Origin: Gammaproteobacteria bacterium
GTDB lineage: Bacteria > Pseudomonadota > Gammaproteobacteria > Xanthomonadales > SZUA-36
DNA length: 49,985 bases
Assembly (NCBI GenBank): GCA_030426265.1
Contig: JAUHYP010000022.1
Coordinates: forward strand, 1-49,985
Reading direction: 5' to 3'
The notes beneath the pieces were generated by a model. It had not been told where the DNA came from. It did not search any database and worked only from the letters and a program-made list of their open reading frames with translations. The position numbers were made by a program, and so were the translations under genes. Position 1 is the stretch's first letter. Each line of letters opens with the position of its first letter. Below, in pieces: positions 26,887 to 35,289 of the stretch.

Positions 26887-28542
26887 TCAGTAGCGGTACA
26901 GGCTGAATCGCTGCAGGTCCCACTGGCCGACCGGGATGCGGATGTGCCGCCCCTGGTGGGTCTGGTCACCATTCAATGTCCGGCCCGGGCGCCACTTGCC
27001 GTCATCAAAGCGGCCTTCCTGGGCCGTGAGGATCCCGGCCTGCCCATTGGCGCGGCTGAAGGTCACGACGACCCCCGTTCCGGCGATGACGAAATCATCC
27101 TCGCCCGTGCGCACCACGATCACCGAGGCTGCCGGCCACTCAGGCGCGTCCGAGCCGGGTGACCAGCCCAGGGTGTGGTCGTGGCGGAAGTGGAAGGTCC
27201 AGTCGCCGAACTGACGCGTCTCTTCCCGGAGTTCATGGTCCAGCAGGACGCCGTCGATGGCGTCGCGGCCCTGGTGCGCCGTGACCAGGGGCTCGAGCTG
27301 ACGCACGAGATCGAACGCGCCCGCCAGCAGGGCGCGCTCGGCCTCCCCGCCCGTTTCGATCGAGAACGGCGCGAAGCCGATGGCCTCGTAGTGGCCGAAG
27401 GCGAACAGCGCCTTGGCCGCGGCGGTGTCGTCGAAACGATGCTCGGGCACGAACAACGGGTCGCCCTGGCGGGTGTACAGGTCGCTCCAGTGCCGGAACC
27501 GCGGCGTGTAGAAATCCGGGGCCAGGAAATCGAGATCCGGCGCGCCGGCCTTCCACACATCCATCAGGTGCGGCAGCGGACCGGCGCTGGGGTAGCCGCT
27601 GCCCGGCTCCCGGCCCGGCCGGTTGAGCGCCGCGTTCACGAACATCGGCAGGTCCCAGGCGTCGCGTCCGGCCACCACGAGTTCCTGGACCCAGCGCGCA
27701 TAGTACCAGGCCATGAACAGTTCCTCGCTGCGGGAACCCGGGCCGAAGACCGCCTCCCAGGACCCGGCATCCGGTGCACCGCGCTCTTCCCACCACGCCG
27801 CCATCTCCGGCACCAGGGCGCCGGCGTCGGCCCGTTCCGCGAGCGCCGCCAGCAGGTCCGCCGGCACCGCGCCCGTCCAGGCCGCATTCGCCGCGGGATG
27901 ATGGTCCCGGGCCGTCGGCAGCATGCCGATCTCGTTTTCCACCTGCACCATGATCACCGTGTGGTCACGGCTGTCGACACGACGCAGGTGGTCCATCAGG
28001 CGGACAAAGGCAGCGCGGTCGGCCCGAAGGTTTTCCTCGCTGAACACCGTGAGGATTTCCTGCGGCACACCGTCCGCGTCCAGGGCGCGGGGGAAGCGCC
28101 CGGGATCGGTCTTGACCCAGGCCGGGACGTAGGCCGACATGCTGTTCTTCCACGCGCCGAACCACAGCAGCACCAGTTTCATGTCCTGGTCGCGTGCTTC
28201 GGCCAGCAACTCATCGACGAGGGTGAAATCGAATTCGCCCTCCTCCGGCTCCAGCAATTCCCAGTACACCGGCGCCAGCACCGTGTTCATGTGCATGTCC
28301 GCCAGCTTCGGCCAGGCGGGCTCCATCCAGGCCATGCTGGATGCCGAGGAATTGCCCAGTTCGCCGCCGCGCACCAGGAACGGCGCGCCGTGAACCACGA
28401 GCTGCGTCGCGTCGCCCTGGCGCTGGAGGTGGGGAAGCGGATCTTCGGCGTGGGCCACGCCGAGACACAGTGTGGTCAACAGCAGGGCCATGAAGCCGGC
28501 CGGGCGGAAAGGGAGGGTCATCGACGGGATTCCGGAATTCAT
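26887..28542 (-). CDS. Secreted GH35-like beta-galactosidase with DUF5597-type C-terminus
   Basis: Predicted extracytoplasmic glycoside hydrolase of 551 residues (ATG 28542; an internal ATG at 28521 with GGAAT ahead is equally possible). Signal peptide ends near LGVAHAED. The TIM-barrel region shows VLAPVYWELLEPEEGEFDFTLVD, KLVLLWFGAWKNS, the acid/base motif VQVENEIGMLP and a probable nucleophile in LFVPEHRFDD. The C-terminal part (about 420-551) is a beta-rich domain typical of GH35-like proteins annotated with DUF5597. Substrate is likely a beta-galactoside in plant or algal polysaccharide; this is inferred from the family. Confidence 0.88.
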   Translation of the reverse strand: MNSGIPSMTLPFRPAGFMALLLTTLCLGVAHAEDPLPHLQRQGDATQLVVHGAPFLVRGGELGNSSASSMAWMEPAWPKLADMHMNTVLAPVYWELLEPEEGEFDFTLVDELLAEARDQDMKLVLLWFGAWKNSMSAYVPAWVKTDPGRFPRALDADGVPQEILTVFSEENLRADRAAFVRLMDHLRRVDSRDHTVIMVQVENEIGMLPTARDHHPAANAAWTGAVPADLLAALAERADAGALVPEMAAWWEERGAPDAGSWEAVFGPGSRSEELFMAWYYARWVQELVVAGRDAWDLPMFVNAALNRPGREPGSGYPSAGPLPHLMDVWKAGAPDLDFLAPDFYTPRFRHWSDLYTRQGDPLFVPEHRFDDTAAAKALFAFGHYEAIGFAPFSIETGGEAERALLAGAFDLVRQLEPLVTAHQGRDAIDGVLLDHELREETRQFGDWTFHFRHDHTLGWSPGSDAPEWPAASVIVVRTGEDDFVIAGTGVVVTFSRANGQAGILTAQEGRFDDGKWRPGRTLNGDQTHQGRHIRIPVGQWDLQRFSLYRY

Positions 28543-28607
28543 CGGTTCACGATAGCCAAAAGCCGCCACCACCCCAAGCCCTGTCCGATTGATTCATCTC
28601 CGGGGCG

Positions 28608-28613
28608 TATTAT
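28608..28613 (+). promoter_or_regulatory. Candidate -10 box before mscL
   Basis: TATTAT, five of six matches to consensus, 61 bases before the mscL ATG. A TTGATT at 28589-28594 is too close to be its -35. Confidence 0.4.
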
Positions 28614-28673
28614 CATGCCCGGACCGGCCGCCCCCGGGCGCCGGAACCATTCGCAACCACACGGGAGAACAAT

Positions 28674-29075
28674 ATGGGAATGATGACTGAGTTCCGCGAA
28701 TTCGCCATGCGCGGCAACGTGGTGGACATGGCCGTCGGTATCGTGATCGGCGGCGCCTTCGGCAAGATCGTCTCGTCCTTCGTGAGTGACGTGCTCATGC
28801 CCCCCATCGGCCTCGCCGTCGGCGGCGTGGATTTCAGCAAACTCTCGATGGTGTTGAAGGAGGCCGCGGACGGCGCCGAGGCAGTCACGCTGAATTACGG
28901 CGCCTTCATCCAGAGCGTGGTGGACTTCATCATCATCGCGTTCGCCATCTTCATGGTCATCAAGGCGATGAATTCCATGAAGCGCAAGGAAGAGGCCGCG
29001 CCGGAAGAGCCACCCAAGCCTTCCGACGAGGTCGTGCTGCTCACGGAAATCCGTGACGCCCTGAAGAAACCCTGA
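28674..29075 (+). CDS. mscL: Large-conductance mechanosensitive channel MscL
   Basis: Emergency pore opened by membrane tension in hypo-osmotic shock. 133 residues with the N-terminal amphipathic helix [21 protein letters not shown], the pore helix ([22 protein letters not shown]), a short periplasmic loop, TM2 ([20 protein letters not shown]) and a charged C-terminal bundle ([14 protein letters not shown]). GGGAGAA ahead of the ATG is a fair ribosome site. Confidence 0.98.
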   Translation: MGMMTEFREFAMRGNVVDMAVGIVIGGAFGKIVSSFVSDVLMPPIGLAVGGVDFSKLSMVLKEAADGAEAVTLNYGAFIQSVVDFIIIAFAIFMVIKAMNSMKRKEEAAPEEPPKPSDEVVLLTEIRDALKKP

Positions 29076-29103
29076 AGGGTTGGCAGGCGCCGGACAGGGC
29101 CGT

Positions 29104-30696
29104 TCAGGCCCTTTCCGGCACTGCCGCGGCACGGGGCGAGGCCACGAAGGCGCCGCCCGCGCTCACGCCCCGCGACGGGTCGAATCCGACCATGCTCGGG
29201 CAGGCGAACAGGTTCGGGTAGACGCCGTCCGGCCGTACACGGGTCCGGTGCGCCGCTGAAAGGGCCTCGACCACGCCGGGCGCCAGGCGGGTGTCCAGGG
29301 TGACCAGGTCGGTACCGCTGACATCCACCCGCGGCTGGTGCATGGCGCGCTCCACGTCCATGCCGTGGTCGGTGAGAAAGGCGATCAACTGGAACACCGC
29401 CGGCATGATGCGCCGCCCACCGGAGGCGCCCATCGCGAATCGCTGTCCGTCTTCCCGCAACAACACCGTCGGGCACATGTTCGACAGGGGCCGTTTGCCC
29501 GGGGCGATGGAGTTGGGCCGTCCGGGGCGCGGGTCGAACCACATCATCCCGTTGTTCATCAGCAGCCCGGTGCGCGGCAGCATGACCTTGGATCCGAACA
29601 GGGACAGCAGGGTCATGGTCAGAGAGACCAGGTTGCCCTCCCCGTCGGCCACGTTCAGGTGCGTCGTGTGGGCCGCGGGACCGGTGTCCGGCACATCCCC
29701 CACCGCCTCCAGCCGACGGTCGAACACGTCCAGGAGGATGCGTGTGAAATGTCCATAGTCGTCCGTACCGGGCGCGCCGCCATGGGCCGCACCGGCCGCT
29801 TCCAGCGCCGCCAGCGCCTGCAGCAGGGTGGGTCCGGCGGTGAGGCCCGGCACCACGTCGACGCCATGCCCCCGGTAGTGCCCGCGTGTCACGTTCGAGA
29901 GGTGCGGGCGGTAGGCGGCCAGGTCCCCCGCCGTGAGCGGAATGCCCAGTTCCTCGGCATCCCGGACGATGTCGGCGGCGATGCCGCCCGTGTAGAAATC
30001 GCCGGGCCCGTGTTCCGCGAGGCGCCGCAGCGTGCGGCCCAGCTCTCCCAGGTGCAGCGTCGGCAGCGGCCCGGCCCATTCGCCCATGGGGGGAAATCCC
30101 CGGGGCAGGAACACTTCCCGGCTGTGTCCCTGCGCCGCCAGGTTTCGCGCCTCTGAAGTGATCTTGAGGCTGCTGAACCAGTCGATCTCCATGCCCTTTT
30201 CGGCCAGGTCGATGGCCGGAGCGAGCACATCTTCCCAGGACAGGCTGCCATGCGCTTCGAGTACGGCGGCCAGCCCGGCCACCATGCCGGGCACGGCGAT
30301 GGATTTCGGGCCGCGCACGTTGGTGTCGCCCACCACCGAGGGCCACTCGAAGAGGTCCGGGCCGGTGCCGTCCACCAACGGGTAGTCATCGGGATTCACG
30401 GCCTCGGAGGACTTCACGCCGAACTCGGCAGCGTAGCTGCGGTCCTCGCGGGCGTTGTACACCACGATGTAGCCACAGCCGCCCATGCCGCTCATCCACG
30501 GCTCCACCGCGCCGACGGCGAAGCCGGTGGCCACGGCCGCGTCCACCGCGTTGCCGCCGCGCGCGAGCACGCCGGCGCCGACCTTCGAGGCGAGTACGTG
30601 TTGCGACACGACCATGCCGCCGGCGGCGCTGACCGCGGGCTTGTCGAGGCGCCAGGATTCGGGGGTGATGCTGAGGGGGTCCAGGGGGGCGGTCAC
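29104..30696 (-). CDS. Gamma-glutamyltransferase-family Ntn hydrolase, no signal peptide
   Basis: 530 residues from GTG 30696, supported by a TAGACT box 30 bases upstream. The N-terminal segment GGMVVSQHVLASKVGAGVLARGGNAVDAAVA is the family signature. The autocatalytic cleavage site and nucleophile is Thr344 in HTTHLNVADGEGNLVSLT, and MNNGMMWFDPRPGRPNSI plus ASGGRRIMPAVFQ complete the active site. There is no export signal, unlike classical periplasmic GGT. It may act on gamma-glutamyl amides or as a cephalosporin-acylase-like amidase in the cytoplasm. Confidence 0.92.
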   Translation of the reverse strand: MTAPLDPLSITPESWRLDKPAVSAAGGMVVSQHVLASKVGAGVLARGGNAVDAAVATGFAVGAVEPWMSGMGGCGYIVVYNAREDRSYAAEFGVKSSEAVNPDDYPLVDGTGPDLFEWPSVVGDTNVRGPKSIAVPGMVAGLAAVLEAHGSLSWEDVLAPAIDLAEKGMEIDWFSSLKITSEARNLAAQGHSREVFLPRGFPPMGEWAGPLPTLHLGELGRTLRRLAEHGPGDFYTGGIAADIVRDAEELGIPLTAGDLAAYRPHLSNVTRGHYRGHGVDVVPGLTAGPTLLQALAALEAAGAAHGGAPGTDDYGHFTRILLDVFDRRLEAVGDVPDTGPAAHTTHLNVADGEGNLVSLTMTLLSLFGSKVMLPRTGLLMNNGMMWFDPRPGRPNSIAPGKRPLSNMCPTVLLREDGQRFAMGASGGRRIMPAVFQLIAFLTDHGMDVERAMHQPRVDVSGTDLVTLDTRLAPGVVEALSAAHRTRVRPDGVYPNLFACPSMVGFDPSRGVSAGGAFVASPRAAAVPERA

Positions 30697-30725
30697 TGTG
30701 GGGGCCGTCGCTCGAAAAAGAGGAC

Positions 30726-30731
30726 AGTCTA
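30726..30731 (-). promoter_or_regulatory. Candidate -10 element (CGCTAGACTG context) of the gamma-glutamyltransferase gene
   Basis: TAGACT on the minus strand inside CGCTAGACTG, 30 bases before the GTG, giving a leader of about 23 bases. Shares CTAGACTG with the dodecin and phasin upstream elements. Confidence 0.45.
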
Positions 30732-30758
30732 GCGCAGCGCGCCGCGGTCCGTGCTGCT

Positions 30759-31793
30759 TCAGGACGCCTTGAGGCCGGCCTGGCGGGCCAGGGTTTCCAG
30801 GAGGATCATGCGCACCCGCTGGCGGTCGCGTTCGTCGTGGGCGCCCAGCGTCCCGTGAACTTCCGGCGGCAGGTGCGCCAGGGGGTCGCCGTTCACGCCG
30901 AACACGTAGTGATCGAACATCACCCGCCAGGCCGCCTTCTGGTGCGCCGGCAGGTCGCGCAGGCCCAGCAGCGCGTGCAGCATCACGTCGAAGGGTGAAC
31001 CCAGGCGTGCGTCGGCCTCGTTCCACCAGTAGTTCACGAGCACGTTGAACGGCTCCAGCGACTCGACGTGGTGCCACCAGAAATAGGGGATGAACAGGGC
31101 GTCGCCGGGTTCGAGTTCCGCCACCCGGGCCTGTTCCCGGGCTTCGGTGAAACGCGGGTGGGCCTCGAGGTCGGGATCCTCGATGCGCACCATGCTCACT
31201 GGGGGGCCGGCCAGGGTGTGCTCGAAGGGTCCGGGGTAGAGATTGGGCGTCTGTTCCGGTGGAAAGAGCGTGAAGCGCCGGCGGCCCGCGACCTGGCAGG
31301 CAATATTCTCCTTCAGGTCGAAGTGCGCCTGCACGGTGAGCCGGTTGCCGATCCAGATCCGTGGACGCGCCCCGCCGGTATGGCGATCCAGCGCGGGCGG
31401 CAGGCCGTTGGCGGCGCCGAAGCCCGGCAGGTGTTCGTCCACCGGCAGGGACTGGAGATAGATGGCCGGCGGGCGCTCGCGCTCGCGGGCCGCCAGCATC
31501 CGTTCGAGGGTGCTGGAGATCGTGCGGGATTTGCGCACGAAGTTCAGTCCGTCGAGGCGGTCGTTGTAGAAGAAGCGCCCCTCGATCGCGGGCTCCCCGA
31601 ACATCGCTTCCACGGGCCGGCCCGGGTCGAAACCGGCGAGGTAGCGCACCATCGCCTCGGCGCCCTGGCGACCGGCCTGCACGGCCGGCCAGTCCGCGAC
31701 CAGCCCCCGCAGCAGCACCGGGCCCTGCGCATCACGCAGGGCCCGGTGGCATTGCTCCGGGTTGGATGCCTCGAGAACGGCGACGGGGCGCAC
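30759..31793 (-). CDS. Cupin-like JmjC-domain protein (probable Fe(II)/2-oxoglutarate oxygenase)
   Basis: 344 residues from a GTG, six bases after the phasin gene. The cupin-8/JmjC core includes IWIGNRLTVQAHFDLKENIACQVAGRRRFTLF with the metal-binding His157 and Asp159, and DALFIPYFWWHHVESL with His241/His242 as the third ligand. Lys/Asn/Thr residues for 2-oxoglutarate are plausibly present (NIACQVAG region). Relatives hydroxylate proteins or ribosomal components; the target here is unknown. Confidence 0.88.
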   Translation of the reverse strand: MRPVAVLEASNPEQCHRALRDAQGPVLLRGLVADWPAVQAGRQGAEAMVRYLAGFDPGRPVEAMFGEPAIEGRFFYNDRLDGLNFVRKSRTISSTLERMLAARERERPPAIYLQSLPVDEHLPGFGAANGLPPALDRHTGGARPRIWIGNRLTVQAHFDLKENIACQVAGRRRFTLFPPEQTPNLYPGPFEHTLAGPPVSMVRIEDPDLEAHPRFTEAREQARVAELEPGDALFIPYFWWHHVESLEPFNVLVNYWWNEADARLGSPFDVMLHALLGLRDLPAHQKAAWRVMFDHYVFGVNGDPLAHLPPEVHGTLGAHDERDRQRVRMILLETLARQAGLKAS

Positions 31794-31798
31794 GGGGC

Positions 31799-32611
31799 CT
31801 ATGCGTCTCCGTAGTTGTAGCTGGCCTGGATCGTGCCGTCGGCCTTGTGCACCACCAGGCGGCTGGGTTCCGCGGCCTGGGCGGCCTTGCGCGCTGCTTC
31901 CAGGGCCTCGGCCTTGGTGCCGTGAACTCCGAGGTCGCCGTCGGCGCCTTCGCGAGTGATGGCCCAGTCCTTGTCCTTGGGCACGAGGTGGAACACCACC
32001 TCGCCACGCGGCGACGCGATCTTCGACGCGGCGGTCCTGGCGGCCTTCCCGGACGCGCGTTTGGCCGTCCGCTTCGCCTTGCGTTTCGCCTTCTTGCGCG
32101 CCGGCGCCGGCTTCTTCGCCGCGGCCTTCGCAGCCGGGCGCTCGCCCGAAAGCTGGGCGACCTGGCGGGCCAGGGTCTCGACCTGGGACGTCAGTTTGCT
32201 CACGTCGTCGGAGGAAGGCACGCCCAGCCCGGCCATCACGCGGGCGACGCGCTCCTCGAACACCGATTCGAGCTTGTCCCAGCGGTCCTCGGCCTGCTTG
32301 CGGGCCGCATCCAGGCGGCTTTCGAGTTCATCGCGCATGCCGCTCACGCCCTTGCGGACGCTGGCCGCGCTCTCCTCGGCGGACTGCTTGCCCTCCTTTT
32401 CGAGCTTTGCGCCTTCGGCGACCAGCTTCTCGAACAGGGCCGAACCCTGCTCCCGGATCTTGCCGCCTTCCTTCTGCGCGACCGCCAGGGCGCCGAGACC
32501 GGCGCGTACGATGTCGCGTGCCGAATTCAGCACCGGATCGGCCATTTGGTCGATGCGCTTGGCGGACTTCGCTTTCGAAGCCGTCTTCTTCTTCAGCTTC
32601 TTCTTTGCCAT
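31799..32611 (-). CDS. Phasin family protein with AlgP/PhaF-like tail and C-terminal DUF2188-type domain
   Basis: 270 residues. The N-terminal phasin domain (about 20-150) covers DPVLNSARDIVRAGLGALAV, EGGKIREQGSALFEKLVAEGAKLE and RWDKLESVFEERVARVMAGLGVPSSDDV, the signature of PHA-granule-associated proteins such as PhaI/PhaF. A basic, Lys/Ala/Pro-rich stretch (about 160-215) resembles the histone-H1-like PhaF/AlgP tail. The last 60 residues (VVFHLVPKDKDWAITREG ... RLVVHKADGTIQ) match the DUF2188 pattern. No PHA synthase is in the window. A strong AGGAGG ribosome site and the GCCTAGACTG element precede it. Confidence 0.85.
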   Translation of the reverse strand: MAKKKLKKKTASKAKSAKRIDQMADPVLNSARDIVRAGLGALAVAQKEGGKIREQGSALFEKLVAEGAKLEKEGKQSAEESAASVRKGVSGMRDELESRLDAARKQAEDRWDKLESVFEERVARVMAGLGVPSSDDVSKLTSQVETLARQVAQLSGERPAAKAAAKKPAPARKKAKRKAKRTAKRASGKAARTAASKIASPRGEVVFHLVPKDKDWAITREGADGDLGVHGTKAEALEAARKAAQAAEPSRLVVHKADGTIQASYNYGDA

Positions 32612-32647
32612 GGTGGGTTCCTCCTGTAACTCGTGGGGTTGGATTTC

Positions 32648-32653
32648 AGTCTA
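32648..32653 (-). promoter_or_regulatory. Candidate -10 element of the phasin gene (GCCTAGACTG context)
   Basis: TAGACT on the minus strand within GCCTAGACTG (32656 down to 32647), 37 bases before the ATG; the identical 10-mer precedes dodecin at 18642-18651. No clear -35. Confidence 0.45.
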
Positions 32654-32703
32654 GGCAAGGACTTTAGAGTCTTCACACCAATCCATGGCGTGGCGTGTGC
32701 CTG

Positions 32704-34386
32704 TCACTCTTCGATGCTGGGAAGAAAGGCGGGTTCCCGGCGCGCCTGGAGGGACTGCTCCAGCACCCAGGCCATCTGCACCAGGGAGGCTTCGGAGAAG
32801 GCCGTGCCGGCGAAGCCGACCGCCACCGGCAGCCCGGAGACCTCCCCGGCGGGAATCACGATGCTCGGCAGGCCGGATATCGCCGTCAGCGACGAGGTGC
32901 CTCCGAAGGTGTAGCGGTCGCCGCCGACCCAGTCCGTCTTCCAGGCCGGCCCATTCACCGGCATGACCAGCGCATCGAGCGATTGCGCCTCCAGCCAGCC
33001 TTCCACGGTGCGGCGCATGTGGGCGTTGTTGGCTTCCAGGGCCTCGAGGTAGGCCGGATCGTCCAGCCCGGTGGTGGCCACGGCGTCCTCGAACACGGAC
33101 TGGCCGAAGATGGGCATGGCCGTATCCGCATGGGCGCTGTTCCAGGCCACCAGGTCCTCCAGGCTGTCCACGTCGCCCGGAAGGTCGCGGGTGGCGAGGT
33201 AGGCATCGAGGTCATGCTTGAACTCGACGGTCAGCACCGTGCGCTGCGGGTCACCCTGCCCCGCCGGCGGCGTGTATTCGATCGGGTCGACCAGTTCGGC
33301 GCCGAGGCCGGCGAGTTGCGCCACGGCGTTCTCGAACACCGCCTCCACGTTCGGGTGCTGTCCGGCGCCGTAGTAGCTGCGGTAGACACCGATCCGCAGT
33401 CCATCCAGGCGCCTGCTGGCCGGGTCGGGCGCCAGGTCCGGCGCACCCCCTGGCCATGCCTGGGCGCCGGGGTCGGCCGGGTCGTGCGCAATGAGTGATT
33501 CCAGCAACAGGGCCGCGCCGGCCACGGATCGCGCCATCGGCCCGGCCGTGTCCTGCGAGTGCGCGATGGGCACGATGCCGCTGCGGCTGACCACGCCCAG
33601 GGTGGGTTTGATGCCGACGATGCCATTGACGCCCGAGGGACAGACGATGGAACCGTTGGTCTCCGTTCCCACCGCCAACGGCGCCAGTGCGGCGGCCACC
33701 GCCACGGCGGAGCCGCTGGACGAGCCGCAGGGATTGCGGTCGAGAACGTGTGGGTTGCGCGTCTGGCCACCCAGGCTGCTCCAGCCGCTGGAGGAGCGGT
33801 CGTCCCGGAAATTGGCCCACTCACTGAGGTTGGCCTTGGCGAGGATCACGGCGCCGGCGTCACGCAGGCGAGCGACGTGGAAAGCGTCCTTGTCGGCGCG
33901 CTGCCCGGCCAGCGCCAGGGAGCCGGCCGTGGTCGCCATGGCGTCACCGGTATCGATGTTGTCCTTGAGCACCACGGGTACGCCATGCAATGGGCCCACC
34001 GGGCCCGACTCGGCGAAGCGGCGGTCGAGCTCGCGCGCGATGGCCAGGGCGTCGGGGTTGATGGCGATGATGGCGTTCAGCCGCGGGCCGTCGTCGTCGA
34101 TCTCGGCGATGCGGTCGAGGTAGGCGCGGGTCACGGACTCGGCATCGAGCTCGCCTTTGGCCAGGCGGTCCCGCAGGCTGACCGCGTCGATGGCGGTGAC
34201 GTCGAGGGCCGGTGACGCCTGGGCTGCGACCGGAGTCGTCGATTGGGTCCCGCAGGCCGCGAGCAACAGCGCGGCCAGCAATGCGATCGGCAGGACAACG
34301 CCCCGTCCGCCCCCCCGATGGACGGGCCGGCCTACCTCGTCCAGGCCTGACCGACTCGCGCGACTCCGGCTCGCGATGGTGTCCAT
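32704..34386 (-). CDS. Amidase signature family hydrolase, lipoprotein
   Basis: 560 residues from ATG 34386. A long N-terminal basic region precedes the hydrophobic core and the LLAAC lipobox (VVLPIALLAALLLAAC), so the true start may be further in. The amidase-signature fold follows with the catalytic Lys in GVPVVLKDNIDT and the Ser-cisSer pair in the Gly/Ser-rich NPCGSSSGSAVAVAAALAPL block, GTETNGSIVCPSG and GIKPTLGVVSRSGI. Predicted to cleave amides at the cell envelope; the substrate is unknown. Confidence 0.9.
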   Translation of the reverse strand: MDTIASRSRASRSGLDEVGRPVHRGGGRGVVLPIALLAALLLAACGTQSTTPVAAQASPALDVTAIDAVSLRDRLAKGELDAESVTRAYLDRIAEIDDDGPRLNAIIAINPDALAIARELDRRFAESGPVGPLHGVPVVLKDNIDTGDAMATTAGSLALAGQRADKDAFHVARLRDAGAVILAKANLSEWANFRDDRSSSGWSSLGGQTRNPHVLDRNPCGSSSGSAVAVAAALAPLAVGTETNGSIVCPSGVNGIVGIKPTLGVVSRSGIVPIAHSQDTAGPMARSVAGAALLLESLIAHDPADPGAQAWPGGAPDLAPDPASRRLDGLRIGVYRSYYGAGQHPNVEAVFENAVAQLAGLGAELVDPIEYTPPAGQGDPQRTVLTVEFKHDLDAYLATRDLPGDVDSLEDLVAWNSAHADTAMPIFGQSVFEDAVATTGLDDPAYLEALEANNAHMRRTVEGWLEAQSLDALVMPVNGPAWKTDWVGGDRYTFGGTSSLTAISGLPSIVIPAGEVSGLPVAVGFAGTAFSEASLVQMAWVLEQSLQARREPAFLPSIEE

Positions 34387-34511
34387 GGCTGGTTCCCGAC
34401 CGGCACGCCGGGCCCCGGGAGCGGGACGGCCCATGCGGTCGCCGCCGCCATTGTGCCACGCGGCCTGTCGCGTGCGGCCTCACCCGAACACCGCGCCCTT
34501 GTTCCCTTGCC

Positions 34512-34529
34512 GTTAAGCAACAGTTAAGC
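34512..34529 (+). repeat. Direct repeat GTTAAGC x2 in front of the Anbu gene
   Basis: GTTAAGC at 34512-34518 and 34523-34529, one helical turn apart (11 bases), ending 8 bases before the Anbu ATG. Spacing on one face of the helix suits an operator. No Shine-Dalgarno is seen between it and the start. Confidence 0.45.
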
Positions 34530-34536
34530 TTCGTGC

Positions 34537-35289
34537 ATGACCTATTGCCTTGCCGCCACTGTCGAGGATGGCCTCGTGTTCGTGTCCGACTCCCGCACCA
34601 ATGCGGGAATCGACCAGCTCGGGACCTTCAGCAAGATGCACCCCTTCACCGATCTGCCGGGGCGCTTCTTCACATTGCTCAGCGCCGGCAACCTGGCCAC
34701 CACCCAGGCGGTGGTCGCCCGGCTGCACCGGGACATTCGCGAGGACGCGGAAACCAGCCTGGCCACGGTCGGCAGGCTGCGCGACGCCGCGCTCTACGTC
34801 GGGGGCATCAACCGCGAGATGCAGGCGCGTTACCCGGAGGAAGATCGTCCGAAGGGCTTCTCTCCGAACGCCGACTTCATCTTCGGCGGCCAGATCGGCA
34901 ATGCGCCGCACGACCTGTTTCACATCTACGCCGCCGGCAATTTCTACTCACCGACGCCCCTGGCGCCGTTCGTGCAGATCGGCGAGCAGAAGTACGGCAA
35001 GCCCATCCTCGACCGCATTCTCGGCACGAAGACGCCGCTGGAGACCGTGGCGCGTTGCGGGCTGGTGTCCATGGACTCCACCATGCGCTCCAACGCCAGC
35101 GTGGGGCCGCCGATCGAGTTGATGATCTACCGGGCGGGGATCGGTTCTTCCACCCACATGATCTACGACGAGGACAACCAGTACCTGCGCCTGTTGCGCC
35201 GGTCCTGGGCGGAAAACCTGCGGCAGGCTTTCGAGAAACTCCCGCCCATCGAATTGCCCCAACCCAAGTTCAGGGCTGTCGAGTCCTGA
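34537..35289 (+). CDS. Anbu proteasome-like peptidase
   Basis: 250 residues. Member of the ancestral beta-subunit (Anbu) branch of the proteasome family, known to form open helical or ring-like assemblies. The start MTYCLAATVEDGLVFVSDSRTNAGIDQLGTFSKMH (shown in parts elsewhere) gives Thr2, which becomes residue 1 on Met removal, with Asp18 and Lys33 completing the Thr-Asp-Lys triad. RCGLVSMDSTMRSNASVGPPIEL is also Anbu-typical. The 3' end overlaps the facing metallopeptidase gene by 20 bases. It starts just after a direct repeat and has no good ribosome site. Confidence 0.92.
   Translation: MTYCLAATVEDGLVFVSDSRTNAGIDQLGTFSKMHPFTDLPGRFFTLLSAGNLATTQAVVARLHRDIREDAETSLATVGRLRDAALYVGGINREMQARYPEEDRPKGFSPNADFIFGGQIGNAPHDLFHIYAAGNFYSPTPLAPFVQIGEQKYGKPILDRILGTKTPLETVARCGLVSMDSTMRSNASVGPPIELMIYRAGIGSSTHMIYDEDNQYLRLLRRSWAENLRQAFEKLPPIELPQPKFRAVES

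Noticed and set aside
28589-28613. TTGATT and TATTAT as a full promoter for mscL
   Set aside because: The two hexamers are only 13 bases apart, too close for a normal -35/-10 pair, so only the -10 was listed.
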